Shown here piece after piece: positions 9,110 to 19,109 of a stretch of DNA of 64,000 bases. This DNA is from Burkholderia sp. BCC1644 (GTDB taxonomy: Bacteria; Pseudomonadota; Gammaproteobacteria; Burkholderiales; Burkholderiaceae), in NCBI RefSeq assembly GCF_902833225.1, contig NZ_CADFEI010000005.1, positions 310,001-374,000 of the forward strand. The letters are read 5' to 3'. A model generated the notes under the pieces. The model had not been told where the DNA came from. It made no database searches and saw only the letters and a list, made by a program, of their open reading frames with translations. Positions within the stretch are counted from its first letter, which is position 1; every line of letters starts with the position of its first letter. The position numbers and the translations under genes are program-made.

Positions 9110-9997
9110 TTACCCCTTCGTGCCGCAGGCGGCGTCCTTCAGGTCGAGGACGTGGCCATCGTTGTATTTCGCGATGATGTTGTGGAAGAGCCGCGGATCG
9201 ACCGACGAGAAGTAGCGCACCGGCGCCTTCTCGCTCGGTTGCGCGACGGTGCCGTACACGGTCGCGTCGAGCCGGTCCGGCGACGCCTTCACTTTCTGCA
9301 CCCATGCATCGAACTGTTCGCGCGGCTCGGCGAGCGTGCGGAACTTCATGTCCGAGAAGCCGCGGCCGCTGAAGTTGGCGGACGTGCCCGCATAGTTGCC
9401 GGGTTCGTCGGCGATCAGGTGCAGGCGCGTCTGCATGCCGGCCATGGCGTAGACCTGACCACCGAGCTGCGGGATGAAGAACGAGTTCATCACCGAATCC
9501 GACGTGATGCGGAAGTTCACCGGCGTGCCCACCGGAATCGCGAGCTGGTTCACCGACGCGATGCCGAGTTCCGGATAGATGAACAGCCACTTCCAGTCGA
9601 GCGCGACGACTTCGACGTCGATCGGCTTCACCGACGACTCGAGCGGCTTGTACGGATCGAGCTCGTGCGTGGTCTTCCACGTCAGCACGCCGAGGAACAG
9701 GATGATCAGCGTCGGCACCGTCCAGATCACGACCTCGATCGCGGTCGAATGCGACCAGTTCGGCGCGTAGGTCGCGTTGCGGTTCGATGCGCGATAGCGC
9801 CACGCGAACCACAGCGTGAGCAGGATCACCGGCACGACGACGACCAGCATCGCCCAGGTGGACGTCGCGATCAGCGCCTTTTCGGCGGCGCCCACGCTAC
9901 CTTTCGGATTTAGTACATCTAAATTACAGCCTGACAGGCTCAACGCCGCGCCGATTGATATCAGCGCCGACCAGCCTCTTGAAGCTTTTCTTTTCAT
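9110..9997 (-). CDS. cyoA: Cytochrome o ubiquinol oxidase subunit II (lipoprotein)
   Basis: 295-aa subunit with a signal sequence and lipobox (LSLSGC), two membrane helices near residues 40-110 and a periplasmic cupredoxin domain. The Cu-A ligands of cytochrome c oxidases are absent, as expected for a quinol oxidase. ATG at 9997 is chosen; a GTG one codon upstream is also possible. First gene of cyoABCD. The 270-base gap upstream to the NuoM-like gene probably carries the cyo promoter. Confidence 0.95.
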   Translation of the reverse strand: MKRKASRGWSALISIGAALSLSGCNLDVLNPKGSVGAAEKALIATSTWAMLVVVVPVILLTLWFAWRYRASNRNATYAPNWSHSTAIEVVIWTVPTLIILFLGVLTWKTTHELDPYKPLESSVKPIDVEVVALDWKWLFIYPELGIASVNQLAIPVGTPVNFRITSDSVMNSFFIPQLGGQVYAMAGMQTRLHLIADEPGNYAGTSANFSGRGFSDMKFRTLAEPREQFDAWVQKVKASPDRLDATVYGTVAQPSEKAPVRYFSSVDPRLFHNIIAKYNDGHVLDLKDAACGTKG

Positions 9998-10272
9998 CAC
10001 ACAGCCCGAGGGTCATTGAATCCGTTTGCGTATGCCCGATGCGCATTCGATCCACGAAAGTGGCCGAATCATACGTCGCGCGGGTGCGATGAAAAACCGG
10101 TGGATGCGGCAAATCATCATTGCAAAATCTGCCGTGAGTCACATTGTCGCGGGGCAATTTCACGCAGCCGGAAGCCGGCCCGGCGCTCGCCGTGCCGGAC
10201 CTCGATCGATGCGTGCGCAACGAGCCGTATCGCCGTGCGATGCGGCCCGCTTGCGCGGCTCGACTGGCGGGG

Positions 10273-11802
10273 TCAGTCGTGCGTCGACGCCATGTACGAC
10301 GGCAGCACCGGCACAGGGCCGTCCCCTGCCGGCACCTTCGACTGGCTTGCTTCCTGGATCAGCTTGCCGACGGTCGGATCGATCGCGTCGGTGAACGGCT
10401 TCGGATCGATGCCGATCGCCAGCACGATCAGCGCGAGCGACGCGAACATCACGATCTCGCGACGATTCAGGTCGGCGAGCTTTGCGATCCGCTGGCTCGC
10501 GACCTTGCCGAACACGACGCGCTTGAGCATCCACAGCGTGTACGACGCGCTGAGGATCAGCGTCAGTGCCGCGATCGCGCCGATCCAGAAGTTGAAACGG
10601 ATCGCGCCCATGATGACCATGAACTCGCCGACGAAGCCCGACGTGCCCGGCAGGCCGACGTTCGCCATCGCGAACAGCACAGTGAAGGTCGCGAAACGCG
10701 GCATCACGCCCGCCACGCCGCCGTATGCGGCGATCTCGCGCTGCTTCGTGCGATCGGCGAGCACGTTCACGCACAGCAGCATCGCGCCGGCGACGAAGCC
10801 GTACGACACGAGTTGCACGATCGCGCCCTCGACGCCGATCCGGTTGAACAGGAACAGCCCGAGCGTGACGATGCCCATGTGCGCGACCGTCGAATACGCG
10901 AGCAGCTTGCCGAGATCGGTCTGTGCAAGCGCGATCAGGCTCGCATAGACGATCGCGAACAACGACAACGCGATCACGGCCGGCGCGAAGAAGTGACTCG
11001 CATCGGGCGTGATCGGCAGCGCGAAACGCAGGAACCCGTAGCCGCCGAGCTTGAGCATCGCGAGCATCAGCGCGGCACCGGTCGGACCGTCGGTGTAGAC
11101 GTCGCTCAGCCACGTATGGACCGGCCACATCGGCACCTTCACCGCGAACGCCGCGAAGAAGCCGAGGAACACCAGCAACTGCGGCGCGAAGCCGAGCTGC
11201 AGCGTGCGCCACGCGGCCATGTCGAACGTATGCGACTGCGCGTACAGGTACAGCATCGCCATCAGCAGCAGCAGCGAGCCCGCGAACGAGATGAAGAAGA
11301 ACTTCACGGCCGCGTACACGCGGCGCTCGCGCCCCCAGGTGCCGATCAGCAGGTACAGCGGAATCAGCGTCGCCTCGAAGAAGATGAAGAACAGCAGCCC
11401 GTCCTGCGCGACGAACACGCCGACCATCAATCCCGACAGGATCAGGAACGACGCGTAGTACTGCGCGACGCGCACCGTGACCGACTCCCACGACGCGATC
11501 ACCACCACGAGCGTCGTGAAGGCGGTCAGCACGACGAGCCACAGCGACGCGCCGTCGATGCCGACGCGCCATCCGGAGTTGAACGCCGCCAGCCAGTCGC
11601 GGCTTTCGACGAACTGCATCGCCGCCGAATGGGCGTCGAAGCCGGCAACCAGCGGGACGACGGCCGCGAGCCCCACGATCGCGCCCGCGAGCGCGATCAG
11701 CCGCGTACGGCGCGGGTGGTGGTCGGAACCGGCACGCAGCAGGCACGCGCCGAACAGGATCGGAGCCCAGATGGCCAGGCTCAGGAAGGGGAAATCATGC
11801 AT
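10273..11802 (-). CDS. Solitary NuoM-like proton-translocating subunit
   Basis: 509-aa integral membrane protein with about 14 helices, homologous to subunit M of respiratory complex I. The conserved antiporter features are visible: a helix Glu (FFIFFEATLIPLYLLIGTWG), the channel Lys segment MLAMLKLGGYGFLRF, and AYSTVAHMGIVTLGLF. No other nuo gene is near; it lies alone upstream of cyoABCD on the same strand. It could be an accessory Nuo subunit duplicate, part of an Mrp- or Dab-like ion/bicarbonate system, or a stand-alone antiporter. No DUF2309 (DabA) partner is present in the window. Confidence 0.88.
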   Translation of the reverse strand: MHDFPFLSLAIWAPILFGACLLRAGSDHHPRRTRLIALAGAIVGLAAVVPLVAGFDAHSAAMQFVESRDWLAAFNSGWRVGIDGASLWLVVLTAFTTLVVVIASWESVTVRVAQYYASFLILSGLMVGVFVAQDGLLFFIFFEATLIPLYLLIGTWGRERRVYAAVKFFFISFAGSLLLLMAMLYLYAQSHTFDMAAWRTLQLGFAPQLLVFLGFFAAFAVKVPMWPVHTWLSDVYTDGPTGAALMLAMLKLGGYGFLRFALPITPDASHFFAPAVIALSLFAIVYASLIALAQTDLGKLLAYSTVAHMGIVTLGLFLFNRIGVEGAIVQLVSYGFVAGAMLLCVNVLADRTKQREIAAYGGVAGVMPRFATFTVLFAMANVGLPGTSGFVGEFMVIMGAIRFNFWIGAIAALTLILSASYTLWMLKRVVFGKVASQRIAKLADLNRREIVMFASLALIVLAIGIDPKPFTDAIDPTVGKLIQEASQSKVPAGDGPVPVLPSYMASTHD

Positions 11803-12298
11803 GTCAACAAGGCCTTGAGGAGGTCGCGCACTGCATCGGGGACAGGCGAGACGAAAGGAACGAAATCAAATCGACAGGTAGATTTCGTGAATCGCCAGTG
11901 TTGGCAAAATGTAAAGCGACATCACGGAAAAACTTGATGTCGCTCAAACGCGATCGGGTTAACCAGCATAAGGCGATTGATTATTTTCTGCAGCGCAGCA
12001 GAGCCTCAATTTTCCATTCCGATGCATGACGCTGATTTTATTCAGTAATTTTTTGTATTGCGTGCCATGGCAAATCGCGAAAAACGACGCAATGCCGCAT
12101 TTTTGGCGTCAGCACGTCATTTCACGGGGCCGGAACAGGATTATCGAGGGCGCGCCGGGTGGCGATCCGACGCCTCGCTTTTCCTTACATCGATCATTAC
12201 GTTTTAATTACTTTTCACCGACGAGATACAGGCCGAGTGACTGGCACCCTGCCCGCCCAGTGTCGCGGCAGGCATCGCACCCTTCATGTTCCCGGCCG
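11803..12298. other. Gene-free gap upstream of the NuoM-like gene
   Basis: About 500 bases, clearly more AT-rich than its neighbours, with no convincing gene. It holds an inverted repeat (AGCGACATCA at 11915-11924 and its exact complement at 11935-11944 around a 10-base spacer) about 110 bases before the start of the NuoM-like gene, and several T/A-rich stretches (11975-12060) that could carry promoters. The glycosyltransferase-like gene ends at its right edge, so any promoter here serves the NuoM-like/cyo side. Confidence 0.5.
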
Positions 12299-13729
12299 TC
12301 AGCGCTGATGACTCAACCGATCCCAGACGCGCATCGTCACCGCGCGATAGTGGTTGTGTTGTGCGGGGAAATGGACGAAACGGCTGTCGCGCGTCGCATA
12401 GACCGGCGATGACGCGAGCGTCGTCGCGTCGACGATATGACGCGCATCGATCAGGCCGGACTCCAGCAGCTCCACATAGATCGCCTGCTGGTCGCCGCCG
12501 CTCGCGTAGACCGACGATCGATCGTCGAAATGCTCGATGCGCGCGCAGATGCGCTCGACGAGTTCGCGCATCGGCGCCACGTTGCGCACGCCGATCATGC
12601 ACGAGTTGATCGCCCAGGCTGTGTGATCGGTACCGATCAGGAAGTCGCGGCCATCGATCACGCTGTCGATCGCCTGACTCTGGTCGATCGCCAGGATGTC
12701 CGCATCGACCCAGAACACGAATTCGTGATGCGGCAGATGTTCGCGAATCAGATGCAGCTTCGCCCAGTTCGCGTCGATGCCGCGCGGCAGGAACGCGGGC
12801 GCCTCGCGATACGCGTGGTACGCATAGCCGTGCCGCGTGCAGTAGCGGACGAAGTTCTCCTCGTGCAGATCGCCATAGCCCGCGATATGCGACGTATGCA
12901 GGCTCACGAACGCAATGCGGGCATGCGGATTCACATGCCGCTCCGCCTCACGCGTTCGCTGCTGCGCGGCGCGCCAGTCATCCAGCGCACGCGGTTGATC
13001 GCCGTGCTGGTACCGCTCGGCATCGTCGACGAGCGCAACCACGTAGCGGAAATCGTAGTCGGCCGCCGGCGCCCAGACGCTCTCCACCGCCTGCCACTCG
13101 GGCGCGTGGTGCACGACGAGCGGCCGCGCGCCGGCGATCGAATCGATCGAGATGCCATCGCTCCAGACCGTCTGCGCCGACGCGAAATGGCCGTTCGCGA
13201 GCGGTACATCGAACGGCAGCGGAGGAAAGTGCTCCGCAAGCAGCGTCGCCTCGCAAGCATCGCGGCGTTCCGGAAGGCGCATCGCCCACTTGCCCAGCTC
13301 GAGTGCGAGCTTGCGCAATCGCTCCCGCACGTCGGGCACGTTGCGGAAGATCATGCCGCTTGCGGCGGGCAGCGGCGACTTCGACGTCTGCGTGGTGACG
13401 ATTGCGTCGTAACCGTGCGCGACGTCCGGCAGCGCGTGCGGATCGAACACGACGGAAAACGGATCGAGCACGAGCAGCAATGCGCCCGGCTCCATCGCGA
13501 CGAGCTGCGCGATGATCGCGTGGTACTTGTGCAGGATCTGCTGGCGCTCGCCGTACACGTGCATACCGTCGACCGTTGCATGCCGATAGCCGTGCAGCTG
13601 CGCGTAACGCGCGTGGTTATCGACGAGTCCGTCGACAGGCCGATGAGAGAGGAAAGTCAGAACGGAATGCGGGCTTGCCAAGAGCATCACCTTGAATTGC
13701 GCCAGGACGATACGCGATATGTAGCGCAT
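12299..13729 (-). CDS. Two-lobed GT-A type glycosyltransferase-like protein
   Basis: 476 aa. The C-terminal half resembles the galactosyltransferase GMA12/MNN10 family: it opens with IAFVSLHTSHIAGYGDLHEENF, continues with a Tyr-rich stretch, and has a metal-binding DxD at 342-344 (FVFWVDADILAI) and a later GGDQQAIY segment. The N-terminal half has the same layout (TFLSHRP, NHARYAQLHGY, GALLLVLDPFSVVFD around residue 89) but without DxD, so it looks like a duplicated and degenerate lobe. The donor and acceptor sugars are unknown. No signal peptide. The start is uncertain (13729, or 13687 at MLLASP). Confidence 0.7.
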   Translation of the reverse strand: MRYISRIVLAQFKVMLLASPHSVLTFLSHRPVDGLVDNHARYAQLHGYRHATVDGMHVYGERQQILHKYHAIIAQLVAMEPGALLLVLDPFSVVFDPHALPDVAHGYDAIVTTQTSKSPLPAASGMIFRNVPDVRERLRKLALELGKWAMRLPERRDACEATLLAEHFPPLPFDVPLANGHFASAQTVWSDGISIDSIAGARPLVVHHAPEWQAVESVWAPAADYDFRYVVALVDDAERYQHGDQPRALDDWRAAQQRTREAERHVNPHARIAFVSLHTSHIAGYGDLHEENFVRYCTRHGYAYHAYREAPAFLPRGIDANWAKLHLIREHLPHHEFVFWVDADILAIDQSQAIDSVIDGRDFLIGTDHTAWAINSCMIGVRNVAPMRELVERICARIEHFDDRSSVYASGGDQQAIYVELLESGLIDARHIVDATTLASSPVYATRDSRFVHFPAQHNHYRAVTMRVWDRLSHQR

Positions 13730-13849
13730 GACGGGGGCTCAAGTCGAGCATTCATTGCCGGTGGGGCCGCGACGAAGTTCGCGTGAGGATGCGATCCGGC
13801 AGCATCGAACCTTTCGCGCGCGACACGGCACGATGGGCCCGAAAAAGAA

Positions 13850-13883
13850 AAAGCCCCGTCAGTCCTAGAACTGACGGGGCTTT
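13850..13883. terminator. Intrinsic terminator (bidirectional)
   Basis: A 14-base stem (AAAGCCCCGTCAGT at 13850-13863 and complement at 13870-13883) with a six-base loop, flanked by an A tract on the left. On the minus strand it lies just downstream of tRNA-Ser and ends its transcript. Confidence 0.9.
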
Positions 13884-13894
13884 GTCACCGCTTT

Positions 13895-13988
13895 TGGCGG
13901 AGACGGAGGGATTCGAACCCTCGATCCAGGTTTTGGCCCAGATGCTCCCTTAGCAGGGGAGTGCCTTCGACCTCTCGGCCACGTCTCC
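13895..13988 (-). tRNA. tRNA-Ser (anticodon GCU)
   Basis: On the minus strand the acceptor GGAGACG pairs with CGTCTCC, followed by G and an encoded CCA. The anticodon arm CTCCC-CTGCTAA-GGGAG places GCU as the anticodon, there is a long variable arm typical of class II serine tRNAs, and the T arm reads GAGGGTTCGAATCCCTC. It reads AGC/AGU codons. The gene is intact and no integrated element abuts its 3' end. Confidence 0.97.
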
Positions 13989-14098
13989 CAAACTTTCGCT
14001 CGCACCAGGGAGGCAGTGCGACGAGAACGAGATAATATAGGGTTTCGAACCGTACGTCAATTTCCGTGATGCATTTTCTTCAATGCATCACGAAAAAT

Positions 14099-15352
14099 TC
14101 ACGATGCCTGGTCGAGTTCGAATGCCTTGTGCAGCGCGCGGACGGCCAGCTCCATGTATTTCTCGTCGATCAGCACCGAAATCTTGATTTCGGACGTCGA
14201 GATCATCTGGATGTTGATGCCCTCTTCCGACAGCGTGCGGAACATCTTGCTCGCGACGCCCACGTGCGAACGCATGCCGACGCCGACGACCGACACCTTC
14301 GACACCTTCGGGTCGCCCTGCACGCGCTCGGCGCTGACGTGGCCCTTCACCTGGTTGGTGAGAATGTCCATCGCCTTCTGGTAGTCGCCGCGACCGACCG
14401 TGAACGTGAAGTCGGTTTTGCCTTCGACGCTCTGGTTCTGGATGATCATGTCGACGTCGACGTTCGCGTCGGCGACCGGGCCAAGGATCTGATATGCGAT
14501 GCCCGGCTTGTCGGGCACGCCCATCACAGCAATGCGTGCTTCGTCGCGCTGGAACGCGATGCCGGAAATGACTGCCTTTTCCATGGTCTCGTCTTCTTCA
14601 AAAGTAATCAGGGTGCCCGAGCGCATTTCTTCGTCGAGCGCAATCATCGGATCGGTCAGGCTCGACAGCACACGCGTCTTCACCTGGTATTTGCCGGCGA
14701 ATTCGACCGAGCGGATCTGCAGGACCTTCGAGCCGAGGCTGGCCATTTCCAGCATCTCTTCGAACGTCACGCGTTCGAGGCGGCGCGCCTCTTCGACGAC
14801 ACGCGGGTCGGTCGTGTAGACGCCGTCGACGTCCGTGTAGATCAGGCACTCTGCAGCATCGAGCGCAGCCGCGACCGCCACCGCCGACGTATCGGAGCCG
14901 CCACGGCCCAGCGTCGTGATGTGACCGTCCGGATCGACGCCCTGGAAGCCCGTGATGATCACGACCTTGCCTGCGTTCAGATCGGCCTTCACGCGCTCGT
15001 CGTCGATCGAGTGAATGCGCGCTTTCGTGAACGCGCTGTCGGTCTTGATCGGCACTTGCCAGCCGGCGTAGCTCACGGCCTCGACGCCGATTTCCTGGAG
15101 CGCGATCGACAGCAGGCCGACGCTGACCTGCTCGCCGGTCGACGCGATCATGTCGAGCTCGCGCGGGCTCGGCTGGCTCGAAATCTCTTTCGCAAGACCG
15201 AGCAGACGGTTGGTTTCGCCGGACATCGCCGAAGGCACGACCACCATCTGGTGCCCGGCCTGATGCCATTTTGCGACGCGTTTCGCGACGTTCTTGATGC
15301 GCTCGACCGAGCCCATCGAAGTGCCGCCGTATTTGTGTACGATGAGTGCCAT
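14099..15352 (-). CDS. lysC: Aspartate kinase
   Basis: 417-aa cytoplasmic enzyme that phosphorylates aspartate at the head of the Lys/Thr/Met/diaminopimelate pathway. The N-terminal kinase signature [15 protein letters not shown] begins at residue 4, followed by the amino-acid kinase fold ([34 protein letters not shown]). Two ACT domains occupy the C-terminal 150 residues and provide feedback control. ATG at 15352 is chosen because it starts right at the conserved fold and gives the family length of about 417 aa. Confidence 0.97.
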   Translation of the reverse strand: MALIVHKYGGTSMGSVERIKNVAKRVAKWHQAGHQMVVVPSAMSGETNRLLGLAKEISSQPSPRELDMIASTGEQVSVGLLSIALQEIGVEAVSYAGWQVPIKTDSAFTKARIHSIDDERVKADLNAGKVVIITGFQGVDPDGHITTLGRGGSDTSAVAVAAALDAAECLIYTDVDGVYTTDPRVVEEARRLERVTFEEMLEMASLGSKVLQIRSVEFAGKYQVKTRVLSSLTDPMIALDEEMRSGTLITFEEDETMEKAVISGIAFQRDEARIAVMGVPDKPGIAYQILGPVADANVDVDMIIQNQSVEGKTDFTFTVGRGDYQKAMDILTNQVKGHVSAERVQGDPKVSKVSVVGVGMRSHVGVASKMFRTLSEEGINIQMISTSEIKISVLIDEKYMELAVRALHKAFELDQAS

Positions 15353-15695
15353 TGTCGTTCTGAACTGGAGGAGAAACCGCACGGGCGCGCTGGGCAGGCC
15401 GCGTAGCCGTTCAGTCACGCGGCTTGTGGCTGTGGACGGACGACGAGAGGGACGGCTGGGACGCAACACGCAAGCGTGACGGATTTTGCCCGGAAGGCCG
15501 ATCAGGCCGCGCAAACCGGGTACGTCACGCGGAAAACCTGCACAAAACGCTCAAAAATCGAGCCGAGCAAACGACCGAGCGTACCCGATAGAAGCCCGCT
15601 TGACAAGCCGCCCGCCGTGTTGGCGGCCGTTCCGGCGCTGTTTACCAAATGGTGAAAATGGGCGCGCCATCACGGCGCCGGAAGCCTGCCCGCCG
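15353..15695. other. Gene-free gap between tilS and lysC
   Basis: About 340 bases with no supportable gene; both neighbours read on the minus strand, so this holds the end of the tilS transcript and the lysC leader. No clear leader peptide or riboswitch was recognised. Confidence 0.4.
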
Positions 15696-17117
15696 TTACG
15701 CGATCAGCAGGTCGGGACGCCATTCGATCCGGCGCCAGGCGCCGTCGCCAGCCGCCTCGCTGTCGAACAGGTCAGCATCGCGATTGATGCCGAGCCGCGG
15801 CACGTAGATCAGCCGCTCGCCCGCGAACAAGAGCGGCACGTCGCGCTGCCAGGCCGGTACGCCGCGCTCCTGGAACAGGTTCTTCAGCGTGCGGCCCGGC
15901 CCGCCCGGCGACGCGCGCATCCGCTCGCCGCCCGCGCGGGCGCGTACCGCGAGCCGCACGCTGCGCAGCAGCGCCTCCGGCACGGCATCGGCACTCCCCG
16001 CCTCGGCTTGCGCGAACAGGTATGTGCCGCGCCAGCCCGGCAGGTGCCACACTTCCTGTCCATCCCACGCGAGCGCCGCTTCCGGGTGCGGCGTGCCCGT
16101 GCCGTCGTCGGCCGGTTCGCTGCTGTCGCCCGCTTCCCAGTAGACGACATCGCGATAGAGCCGCAGGCACTGCCCCGCGTGATCGACACGCAGCGCGTGG
16201 GCGTCATGCGCGGCGCGCAGTTGCCGCATCATGTTGGCGAGCCGCGCGGCCGACGCGCCCGGCAAGCCGAGCCGGCGCATCCAGAAGCGCAGCAGGTTCG
16301 CGCCGCGCGTGTCGTCGAACGCGACCAGCGCGTCGCGCGACAGCGCATGCCCGTCGTCGCGCGCGGCGGCGGCGAAATCCAGCTCGGCCAGATCGTCGAG
16401 CAGCCGCTGCGCGGCGGCCGCATGCTGGGCCGCGCGGCCGAGCGCATCGCGAAAGCCCGGGAAATGCACGGCCAGCGCCGGCAGCACGTCGATACGCAGC
16501 GCATTGCGCGCGTAGCGCGTGTCGCCGTTCGATTCGTCGTCGATCCAGGCGAACGCGTGCTGCTCCGCATAGCGCTCAAGTTGCACGCGCAACAATCGCA
16601 GCAACGGCCGCACACGCTCGACGCTCACGCCGTCCGGGCGATAGCGCGGCGCCATCGCGGCGAGCCCGGCGATGCCCGCGCCGCGCAGCAATTGCAGCAG
16701 CACGGTCTCGGCCTGGTCGTCCGCATGCTGCGCGAGCCATAGCGTGGCTGCGCCGTGGCGTTCGCACATCTCGTCGAGCGCCGCGTAGCGACGCTCGCGT
16801 GCCGTCGCCTCGATGCCGAGGCCGCTGTCGCGCGGCACATCGACGCGCATCGATTCGAATGCGACGCCGAGCCGCGCGGCTTCCGCTTCGGCATGCGCGA
16901 CCCACGCATCGGCGTTCGCGCTCAGGCCGTGATGCACATGCAGCGCGACGCAGCGGGACGCGCCCGCGACACGCACGGCCGCATCGAGCAGCACGGTCGA
17001 GTCGAGGCCGCCGCTGTAGGCGATCGCGATGCACGCATCGGCCGGCATGCCGGAAAGCGCAACGCCGACCGCGTCGAGGACGACGCGGTCGGCGGAGAAT
17101 TCGGTCGGCGGGATCAC
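15696..17117 (-). CDS. tilS: tRNA(Ile)-lysidine synthase
   Basis: 473 aa. It converts the wobble C of the CAU anticodon of tRNA-Ile2 to lysidine using ATP and lysine. The N-terminal PP-loop AYSGGLDSTVLLDAA (about residues 33-47) and the following HVHHGLSANADAW and ARERRYAALDEM motifs are diagnostic, with the TilS substrate-binding and C-terminal domains behind. It lies 46 bases downstream of accA on the same strand, a common arrangement in beta-proteobacteria, and is probably co-transcribed. Confidence 0.94.
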   Translation of the reverse strand: MIPPTEFSADRVVLDAVGVALSGMPADACIAIAYSGGLDSTVLLDAAVRVAGASRCVALHVHHGLSANADAWVAHAEAEAARLGVAFESMRVDVPRDSGLGIEATARERRYAALDEMCERHGAATLWLAQHADDQAETVLLQLLRGAGIAGLAAMAPRYRPDGVSVERVRPLLRLLRVQLERYAEQHAFAWIDDESNGDTRYARNALRIDVLPALAVHFPGFRDALGRAAQHAAAAQRLLDDLAELDFAAAARDDGHALSRDALVAFDDTRGANLLRFWMRRLGLPGASAARLANMMRQLRAAHDAHALRVDHAGQCLRLYRDVVYWEAGDSSEPADDGTGTPHPEAALAWDGQEVWHLPGWRGTYLFAQAEAGSADAVPEALLRSVRLAVRARAGGERMRASPGGPGRTLKNLFQERGVPAWQRDVPLLFAGERLIYVPRLGINRDADLFDSEAAGDGAWRRIEWRPDLLIA

Positions 17118-17163
17118 GAGCGGGACGCGCGCGCAGCGGCGCGCGAGTTGAATACGCAGCCGG

Positions 17164-18135
17164 TCATGCGCCGGGCGTGGTTTCCTTGAACTTGCCGTAG
17201 GCCATCAGGCGTTCGAAGCGGCGCTCGCGCACTGCATCGATGCTCATGCCTTGGAACTGGCGCAGCGAATCGGCGAGCGCGCGGCGCAGCAGTGCGGCCA
17301 TGCCCTTCGGATCGCGATGCGCGCCGCCGAGCGGCTCGTTGATGATCTTGTCGATCAGGCCGAGCGCCTTCAGGCGGTGCGCGGTCAGGCCCAGCGCTTC
17401 CGCGGCTTCCGGCGCCTTCGCGGCGCTCTTCCACAGGATCGACGCGCAACCTTCCGGCGAGATCACCGAATAGGTCGAGAACTGCAGCATCATCACGGTG
17501 TCGGCCACGGCGATCGCCAGCGCGCCGCCCGAACCACCCTCGCCGATCACGGTCGTGATGATCGGCGTCTTCAGCTCGGCCATCACGTACAGGTTGTGAC
17601 CGATCGCTTCCGACTGGCCACGCTCTTCCGCGCCGATGCCCGGGTATGCGCCCGGCGTGTCGACGAACGTGAAGATCGGCAGCCCGAACTTTTCGGCGAG
17701 ACGCATCAGGCGTTCGGCCTTGCGATAGCCTTCCGGACGCGGCATCCCGAAGTTGCGCGCGGCGCGCTCCTTCGTGTCGCGGCCCTTCTGGTGACCGATC
17801 ACCATGCACGGATGACCGCCGAAGCGCGCGAGGCCGCCGACGATCGACAGGTCGTCCGAGAACGCGCGGTCGCCATGCAGCTCGTGAAAATCGGTAAACA
17901 GTTCCGCAACGTAATCGAGCGTGTACGGACGCTGCGGATGCCGCGCGATCTGCGAAACCTGCCACGGCGACAGGTTCGCGTAGAGGTCTTTCGTCAGTTG
18001 CTGGCTTTTCTTCGACAGCCGCTCGATTTCTTCCGAAATATCGACAGCCGAGTCGTCCTGCACGAATCGCAGCTCTTCGATCTTGGCCTCGAGTTCGGCG
18101 ATCGGCTGTTCGAAATCCAGAAACGTGGTCTTCAT
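17164..18135 (-). CDS. accA: Acetyl-CoA carboxylase carboxyltransferase subunit alpha
   Basis: 323-aa subunit that with AccD transfers the carboxyl group from biotin to acetyl-CoA, the first step of fatty acid synthesis. Characteristic segments are [58 protein letters not shown] and [11 protein letters not shown]. Length is normal. It precedes tilS in the same direction. Confidence 0.97.
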   Translation of the reverse strand: MKTTFLDFEQPIAELEAKIEELRFVQDDSAVDISEEIERLSKKSQQLTKDLYANLSPWQVSQIARHPQRPYTLDYVAELFTDFHELHGDRAFSDDLSIVGGLARFGGHPCMVIGHQKGRDTKERAARNFGMPRPEGYRKAERLMRLAEKFGLPIFTFVDTPGAYPGIGAEERGQSEAIGHNLYVMAELKTPIITTVIGEGGSGGALAIAVADTVMMLQFSTYSVISPEGCASILWKSAAKAPEAAEALGLTAHRLKALGLIDKIINEPLGGAHRDPKGMAALLRRALADSLRQFQGMSIDAVRERRFERLMAYGKFKETTPGA

Positions 18136-18238
18136 GTGTTCGAATCCTTGGGTCTTGCGGCAGCGCGTATTCTACCCGCGCGGGCGACGCTCAAAACCGA
18201 CTCTCAACTATTGATGTTTAAAACCCGATAGCCAACGC

Positions 18239-19066
18239 TCAGGCGTCGGTGTCGGGCGCATCGAGGCTGCGCCACATGTACCAGGTCGCGACGGTGCGCC
18301 ACGGCTCCCAGTTGGCGGCGACTTCACGCGCCTCGCTGCGCGTGACGGGTTCCCCGCTGAAGTAATTGACGCTGATCGCGCGGATCAGGCCCGGGTCGTC
18401 GAGCGGCAGCACATCCGGCCGCGACAGGTTGAAGATCAGGAACATCTCGGCCGTCCAGCGGCTGATGCCGCGGATCTGCGTGAGTTCCGCGATCACGTCC
18501 TCGTCGTCCATCGACGTCCATTTGTCGACGTGCAACGCGCCCGATACGAAATGCTGCGCAAGATCGAGGATGTATTCCGTCTTGCGTTTCGACAGCCCGC
18601 ATGCGATCAGCTTGTCCGCACCGAGCCGGATCACCGGCTGCGGCGCGAGTTTCGGACAGGCGTCCTCGATGCGCGCCCACAGCGACTGCGCGGACGGCAC
18701 CGAAATCTGCTGGCCGACGACCGAGCGCGCGAGCGTGACGAACGGGTCGCCGCGCTTCACGAGATGCGCGGGACCGAACTTCGGAATCAGTTTCTTCAGG
18801 ATGCGGTCGCGCTTGACGAGGTCGGCGCATGCCTTGTCCCAGTAGGCAGGACGCACGACGACCTCCTCGCCGTCCGCTTCGGACGCACGGGTCTTGCGGG
18901 CCGCGTCGGCAGCCGGTTGCGCAGCCGCCGGCTGCGCATGACCGTTCAGCGCGCCGTTCGGCGCGGCACGCGTCGCGTCCGCCTTCGCCGCCGGCACGCG
19001 CCTGGCTGCCGGACGCGCGGCGACCGTGGTCGCGCGCCTGACCGGCGCTTTTCTAGCCGTTGCCAT
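18239..19066 (-). CDS. DNA-3-methyladenine glycosylase, AlkA/HhH-GPD type
   Basis: 275 aa. The C-terminal 200 residues form an HhH-GPD base-excision glycosylase: SVVGQQISVPSAQSLWARIE, the hairpin LTQIRGISRWTAEMFLIF and the catalytic Asp in DVLPLDDPGL. It removes alkylated purines from DNA. The first 70 residues are Ala/Arg/Lys-rich and low complexity, probably a disordered tail, a feature seen in Burkholderia homologues. It lies between accA and cysS, all on the minus strand. Confidence 0.9.
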   Translation of the reverse strand: MATARKAPVRRATTVAARPAARRVPAAKADATRAAPNGALNGHAQPAAAQPAADAARKTRASEADGEEVVVRPAYWDKACADLVKRDRILKKLIPKFGPAHLVKRGDPFVTLARSVVGQQISVPSAQSLWARIEDACPKLAPQPVIRLGADKLIACGLSKRKTEYILDLAQHFVSGALHVDKWTSMDDEDVIAELTQIRGISRWTAEMFLIFNLSRPDVLPLDDPGLIRAISVNYFSGEPVTRSEAREVAANWEPWRTVATWYMWRSLDAPDTDA

Positions 19067-19109
19067 CTTGCCTCCTACCTGACGGATCGGTCAGTGGAAC
19101 GCACCGCGC

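Noticed and set aside
12026..12412. 128-codon plus-strand frame in and beyond the gap after the glycosyltransferase-like gene
   Set aside because: No ribosome-binding site, no recognisable motif, and it overlaps the end of the opposite gene; composition does not look coding.
13895..13988. tRNA-Ser as the prophage attachment site
   Set aside because: The gene is intact, lies 15 kb from the accessory patch, and no duplicate of its 3' end was seen near the prophage.
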